From the NCBI GenBank assembly GCA_021828085.1, contig JAKATE010000083.1, positions 1 to 8,319 of the forward strand: a stretch of DNA of 8,319 nt, given 5' to 3'. Position numbers and translations under genes: made by a program. Origin of the DNA: Thermoplasmata archaeon. Lineage in GTDB: Archaea > Thermoplasmatota > Thermoplasmata > Lutacidiplasmatales > UBA184. Below, piece after piece: positions 6,551 to 8,319 of the stretch; within the stretch, counting starts at the first letter, position 1, and each line of letters begins with the position of its first letter. The notes beneath the pieces were generated by a model. That model was not told the origin of the DNA and searched no databases. It was given only the letters and a program-made list of their open reading frames with translations.

Positions 6551-6961
6551 GTGGTCCAGTGTCTGTACTGCTCCGCCCCGCTCGAGGAAGGGGCGCTCTT
6601 CTGTCCCAAGTGCCTGAGGACGCAGTACGTCTTCGAGCAGGCCGGGAGCCCCTCGGCCGGGGCCCTCGGAGGAGGGAGGCTCCCGGTGGTCGCCCCCGGG
6701 GGTGGAGCGTCCGCGACCGGCGTGCGGGGGGCCCCGAACCAACCCTCGGTCATCGCCGGGCCGTTACCGGCGCGTTCGGGGACGGGTGGGCTCCAGAGCT
6801 CGTCGGTCCCCCCGGGGTTCGAGGGCCGCGCCCGTCGGTGCCCGGCGTGCAATGCGGTTATTTCTATCCAGGCTGCCGTGTGTCCCGTATGCGCCACGGC
6901 CCTTCCTCCGCTCGCAGCTCCCCCCGTCGGGGGGGTCGACGGGGCATCCGAACCCCACTGA
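6551..6961 (+). CDS. Double zinc-ribbon protein
   Basis: 136 residues from a GTG at 6551. Two small zinc-binding knuckle pairs frame a long flexible linker. The first is CLYC...CPKC (Cys4, Cys7, Cys18, Cys21), the second CPAC...CPVC (Cys97, Cys100, Cys111, Cys114); each has the short CxxC-x10-CxxC spacing of rubredoxin-like ribbons. The linker (22-96) is rich in Gly, Ala, Pro and Ser with no predicted structure. No membrane segment or enzyme motif is present. Such proteins often bind nucleic acid or protein partners, but nothing here fixes the role. The stop codon overlaps the ATG of the RNase P gene (TGATG), so the two are probably translated together, hinting at a link to RNA metabolism. 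No convincing Shine-Dalgarno or box A was seen just upstream, so the start is less certain. Confidence 0.72.
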   Translation: MVQCLYCSAPLEEGALFCPKCLRTQYVFEQAGSPSAGALGGGRLPVVAPGGGASATGVRGAPNQPSVIAGPLPARSGTGGLQSSSVPPGFEGRARRCPACNAVISIQAAVCPVCATALPPLAAPPVGGVDGASEPH

Positions 6962-7356
6962 TGGTCTCCGTGGCCCGGGACCGGATGGCGATCCTGATCG
7001 GGCGGGCCGAAGAGGTCAGCCGGAACGACCAGGCCGATCTGGCCCGGCGGTACGTCGAGCTCGCCCGGCGCATCGGCACCCGGTACAACGTCCGGATCCC
7101 TCCGGCGCTCAAGGACCGGTTCTGCCCGGGTTGCTCGACGTTCTTCCGGGAGGGTCTCACGGTCCGGACGCGTCTCAACTCGGGAGGGCGCACGCGCACC
7201 TGTCTGCGGTGCGGTCGCATCCGTCGACAACGTCTGGGGTCCGCCTCCGGGGAGGGTTCCCTTCCACCGGGGACGGAGGGGTTACCGGAGCCCCTGGCGG
7301 TGCCGACGGCGGAGGAGGAAGAGCTGGACGAGGGAGAGGAACCCGAGGAGGGCTGA
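6961..7356 (+). CDS. rnp4: Ribonuclease P protein component 4 (Rpp21/Rpr2 family)
   Basis: 131 residues. Archaeal RNP4 pairs with RNP1 (Rpp29) on the specificity domain of RNase P RNA, the ribozyme that trims tRNA 5' leaders. Visible family features: an N-terminal helical part (about 8-52) with RYVELARRIGTRYNVRIP, which is the typical sequence before the zinc ribbon, then four zinc ligands Cys55, Cys58 (FCPGC), Cys81 and Cys84 (TCLRCG) on a basic ribbon. Residues 95-131 are an extra acidic, low-complexity tail rich in Glu/Pro/Gly; most archaeal homologues end soon after the zinc ribbon. The ATG at 6961 overlaps the previous stop; a second ATG at 6985 is an alternative start. A tRNA gene begins 44 bases downstream, a fitting neighbour though not proof of co-transcription. 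Confidence 0.92.
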   Translation: MVSVARDRMAILIGRAEEVSRNDQADLARRYVELARRIGTRYNVRIPPALKDRFCPGCSTFFREGLTVRTRLNSGGRTRTCLRCGRIRRQRLGSASGEGSLPPGTEGLPEPLAVPTAEEEELDEGEEPEEG

Positions 7357-7368
7357 CGGACGCGAGAG

Positions 7369-7376
7369 CCAAATAC
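7369..7376 (+). promoter_or_regulatory. Box A for tRNA-Leu
   Basis: CCAAATAC is the only AT-rich run in the 44-base gap between the RNase P gene and the tRNA. Its centre is about 28 bases upstream of the first tRNA base, the normal archaeal distance for a transcript starting at or just before the mature 5' end. Confidence 0.4.
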
Positions 7377-7400
7377 CCCCGTCGCCCGAGGGTCCTCCGC

Positions 7401-7485
7401 GCTGGCGTAGCCAAGCCTGGCCAAAGGCGACAGACTCAAGATCTGTTCTCGCAGGAGTTCCCAGGTTCAAATCCTGGCGCCAGCA
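7401..7485 (+). tRNA. tRNA-Leu, anticodon CAA
   Basis: An 85-base cloverleaf can be drawn completely. The 7-bp acceptor is GCTGGCG/CGCCAGC with A as discriminator base (7485). A 3-bp D stem (GCC/GGC) closes a loop with the conserved GG at 7419-7420. The anticodon stem is ACAGA/TCTGT with loop CTCAAGA and anticodon CAA at 7437-7439, reading UUG. The long variable arm has a CTC/GAG stem, which marks a class II tRNA, and the T arm is CCAGG-TTCAAAT-CCTGG. A73 and the long arm together fit leucine. There is no intron, and CCA is not encoded (the next bases are TCC). Confidence 0.96.
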
Positions 7486-7533
7486 TCCCTCCGGCCCCTC
7501 GCAGGTATCCGTCCTAGACGGGGAAGGGATTCC

Positions 7534-7555
7534 GATCCTGAGCGCCCGCAGGATC
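7534..7555. repeat. Inverted repeat, 7-bp stem
   Basis: GATCCTG (7534-7540) and CAGGATC (7549-7555) are perfect complements around an 8-base loop. A smaller hairpin, CCGTC-CTA-GACGG (7509-7521), lies just before it. Both are close behind the tRNA 3' end and could contribute to 3' end formation, but there is no T-rich tract of the usual archaeal terminator. Confidence 0.6.
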
Positions 7556-7691
7556 AGCCTTGGGCACCTTTCCTCCGTAAGCCCAGCCCTCATCCGCTCC
7601 GGTCGGGATCAGCGTTCTCCGAGCCGAGGTGGACCACCGTGAGGGAGCAAGGAAACCTTCCGCTCCGGGTCGTCCTCCGAACCTCCGTCTA

Positions 7692-7714
7692 CCGACCTCG
7701 CACGTGGAGGTCGG
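7692..7714. repeat. Inverted repeat, 8-bp stem with CACGTG in the loop
   Basis: CCGACCTC (7692-7699) pairs perfectly with GAGGTCGG (7707-7714) across the 7-base loop GCACGTG, which itself contains the palindrome CACGTG. It could be an RNA hairpin or a protein-binding site; nothing nearby decides. Confidence 0.65.
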
Positions 7715-7723
7715 AGCGCGGCC

Positions 7724-7765
7724 GGCGGGGCCGTCCACCGGGGCTGAACCCCCGGTAGACCCGCC
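7724..7765. repeat. Extended hairpin with a one-sided bulge
   Basis: The top stem is ACCGGGG (7737-7743) paired with CCCCGGT (7750-7756), loop CTGAAC. Below it, after one C-A mismatch, GTC pairs with GAC, and then, past an unpaired GGCC on the 5' side, GGCGG (7724-7728) pairs with CCGCC (7761-7765). That makes 15 base pairs in three stacked helices. Confidence 0.6.
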
Positions 7766-7991
7766 TATCGAGGAGACCTGGGGCAGGGGTTCGGAGTTGG
7801 CGGGACGGAGCGCATGCCGCCGGCGCTGCTTGCATGCCGTTGCGCGGTCGAAGCCACCCGCGGGGGCCAGGGAAGTGGACCTTCCCCTCCTCCGACCCGG
7901 CTCGGCCCCTCGGTTCGACGTCCGCAAACCCACGACGGAGAGCGGGGCGCTACGGAGTCTGGGGTCCCCCCTTCCGAAGGCGCGATGGCAA

Positions 7992-8035
7992 GGACAGCAG
8001 CCTGGCCCGCTTCCCGGCACGGGACGGGCGTGTCC
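7992..8035. repeat. Nested three-helix hairpin
   Basis: GGACA (7992-7996) pairs with TGTCC (8031-8035), GCCCG (8005-8009) with CGGGC (8025-8029) and TCCCG (8012-8016) with CGGGA (8020-8024), leaving the triloop GCA. The 3' side is nearly continuous while the 5' side carries an 8-base and a 2-base internal loop. Such a regular one-sided arrangement looks like RNA rather than a DNA operator. Confidence 0.6.
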
Positions 8036-8056
8036 AAGGGACAACGGATCAGGTGG

Positions 8057-8133
8057 AGGAGCCATATCCCTCCGGGCCGGGGCGGGAATCGATTCGCCCT
8101 GGACCCGGCCCGGATCCTTGGCAGGGGGCTCCT
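8057..8133. repeat. Long hairpin with an 11-bp perfect stem
   Basis: The outer stem AGGAGCC (8057-8063) pairs with GGCTCCT (8127-8133). The middle stem is an 11-bp perfect match between 8071-8081 and 8104-8114 (TCCGGGCCGGG with CCCGGCCCGGA). An inner GCG/CGC (8082-8084, 8095-8097) closes a loop containing ATCGAT. Internal loops of 7 and about 12 bases separate the outer and middle stems. This is the strongest fold in the non-coding stretch. Confidence 0.62.
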
Positions 8134-8171
8134 GGCCGCGGTCTGCACGACGTTCTCTCCCGCTGGGGCAG

Positions 8172-8181
8172 GCAACTTGAT
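8172..8181 (+). promoter_or_regulatory. Possible box A for the right-edge gene
   Basis: GCAACTTGAT is the most AT-rich run ahead of the ATG at 8217 and would place transcription start near 8202, giving a leader of about 15 bases that includes the purine-rich site at 8204-8211. The match to a TATA element is weak. Confidence 0.25.
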
Positions 8182-8203
8182 GACTGGGGTGGACCCATTC
8201 CCC

Positions 8204-8211
8204 GGGAGGGG
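8204..8211 (+). promoter_or_regulatory. Shine-Dalgarno-like site before the right-edge gene
   Basis: GGGAGGGG ends 5 bases before the ATG at 8217. It supports that start and suggests a leadered message, in contrast to the leaderless pattern of the minus-strand genes. Confidence 0.5.
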
Positions 8212-8216
8212 CAGCG

Positions 8217-8319
8217 ATGCATCCGAAGAGCGACAACAAGAAGGTCGTGGAGACGTACCTGCGCCGGGATCCGTCCAACATCGAAACCCTCGTGACCGAC
8301 GATGTAGAGTGGAGATCGG
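8217..8319 (+). CDS. NTF2/SnoaL-like protein, 5' part only
   Basis: Thirty-four codons are visible before the window ends, starting with MHPKSDNKKVVETYLRR. The N-terminal helix with a VVETYL core, followed by DPSNIETLVTDDVEWRS, is the typical opening of NTF2-like/SnoaL-like proteins, where a helix is followed by a segment of the form LltdDVeW that leads into the cone-shaped sheet. That superfamily includes ketosteroid isomerase-like enzymes, polyketide cyclases and many proteins of unknown role, so no reaction can be assigned from this piece. The codons are less GC-extreme than the non-coding DNA just upstream, and a purine-rich ribosome binding site precedes the ATG. No partner gene is visible on this side. 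Confidence 0.65.
   Translation, partial: MHPKSDNKKVVETYLRRDPSNIETLVTDDVEWRS

Larger units (their letters stand above)
7486..8216. ncRNA. Candidate structured non-coding region of unknown identity
   Basis: About 730 bases between the tRNA and the next gene contain no credible coding frame: the long open frames on both strands translate to Arg/Pro/Gly-rich sequence without any motif, as expected by chance at this GC content. Instead there is a series of perfect or nested hairpins (7509-7521, 7534-7555, 7644-7666, 7692-7714, 7724-7765, 7870-7886, 7992-8035, 8057-8133). That is more secondary structure than is needed for a terminator or a spacer, so one or more structured RNAs is a reasonable guess. 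The strand is undecided. Universal motifs of RNase P RNA (GAGGAAAGUCC, ACAGAAnnCGGCUUA) and of SRP RNA helix 8 (GGAA tetraloop followed by AGCAG) were sought and not found. GC-rich DNA forms hairpins easily, so this may also be plain intergenic sequence. Confidence 0.3.

Noticed and set aside
6016..7230. Minus-strand open frame of 404 codons across the divergent promoter and the zinc-ribbon and RNase P genes
   Set aside because: It is antisense to three recognisable genes and is low-complexity.
7560..7690. RNase P RNA in the non-coding region (minus strand GGGCUUACGGAGGAAAGG; plus strand GGAGCAAGG)
   Set aside because: These fragments recall conserved regions, but the order is wrong, the ACAGAA box is missing, and no P4 pairing between the two universal motifs can be drawn at a sensible distance.
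7640..8011. SRP (7S) RNA helix 8 candidates near AGCAAGG at 7648 and ACAGCAGCC at 7994
   Set aside because: Neither has the GGAA-type tetraloop and CAGG strand opposite AGCAG required by helix 8.
8178..8183. Box C-like TGATGA of a C/D guide RNA
   Set aside because: No box D (CTGA) at a suitable distance follows before the start of the NTF2-like gene.
7514..8281. Minus-strand 255-codon and plus-strand 183-codon frames in the right intergenic region
   Set aside because: Both are Arg/Pro/Gly-rich, lack motifs and lie over hairpins. The minus-strand frame also runs into the NTF2-like gene.

Overview
The window looks like a piece of a very GC-rich archaeal chromosome. Three things point to Archaea: an archaeal-type glutamyl-tRNA synthetase with a long N-terminal extension, the archaeal/eukaryal RNase P protein Rpp21 (RNP4), and TATA-like box A elements about 26-29 bases upstream of several start codons, as expected for leaderless archaeal transcripts. 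The high GC content and the frequent GTG/TTG starts would fit a GC-rich relative of the Thermoplasmata, but that placement is inference.

Left block (1-1192): two small minus-strand membrane proteins, each with three predicted membrane segments. They look like distant paralogues, and the first runs off the window. A promoter region of about 100 bases separates them from a plus-strand gene. Middle block: that plus-strand gene is a cation diffusion facilitator (1193-2179). Its 3' end overlaps, tail to tail, a minus-strand MFS transporter (2058-3359). The MFS gene is the last of a tight minus-strand series gltX - VOC/glyoxalase-like protein - MFS, in which the VOC stop codon overlaps the MFS start. 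Upstream of gltX lies a minus-strand gene for an RNase H-fold protein with RuvX/YqgF-like motifs (5574-6407). Its stop codon sits inside the proposed gltX promoter.

Right block (6551-8319): a plus-strand pair encodes a two-zinc-ribbon protein and the RNase P subunit Rpp21, joined by a TGATG stop/start overlap. It is followed by an intronless tRNA-Leu(CAA) with its own likely box A. After the tRNA come about 730 bases with no credible protein gene but many strong hairpins, two of them long nested structures. I could not assign this stretch to RNase P RNA or SRP RNA and regard it as the most interesting part of the window. The window ends in the first 34 codons of an apparent NTF2/SnoaL-like protein.

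The genes combine information processing (tRNA charging, tRNA 5' maturation, a tRNA, a predicted nuclease) with metal and solute transport and a possible aldehyde-detoxifying enzyme. Most start codons were chosen from promoter spacing and gene overlap rather than from strong ribosome binding sites.
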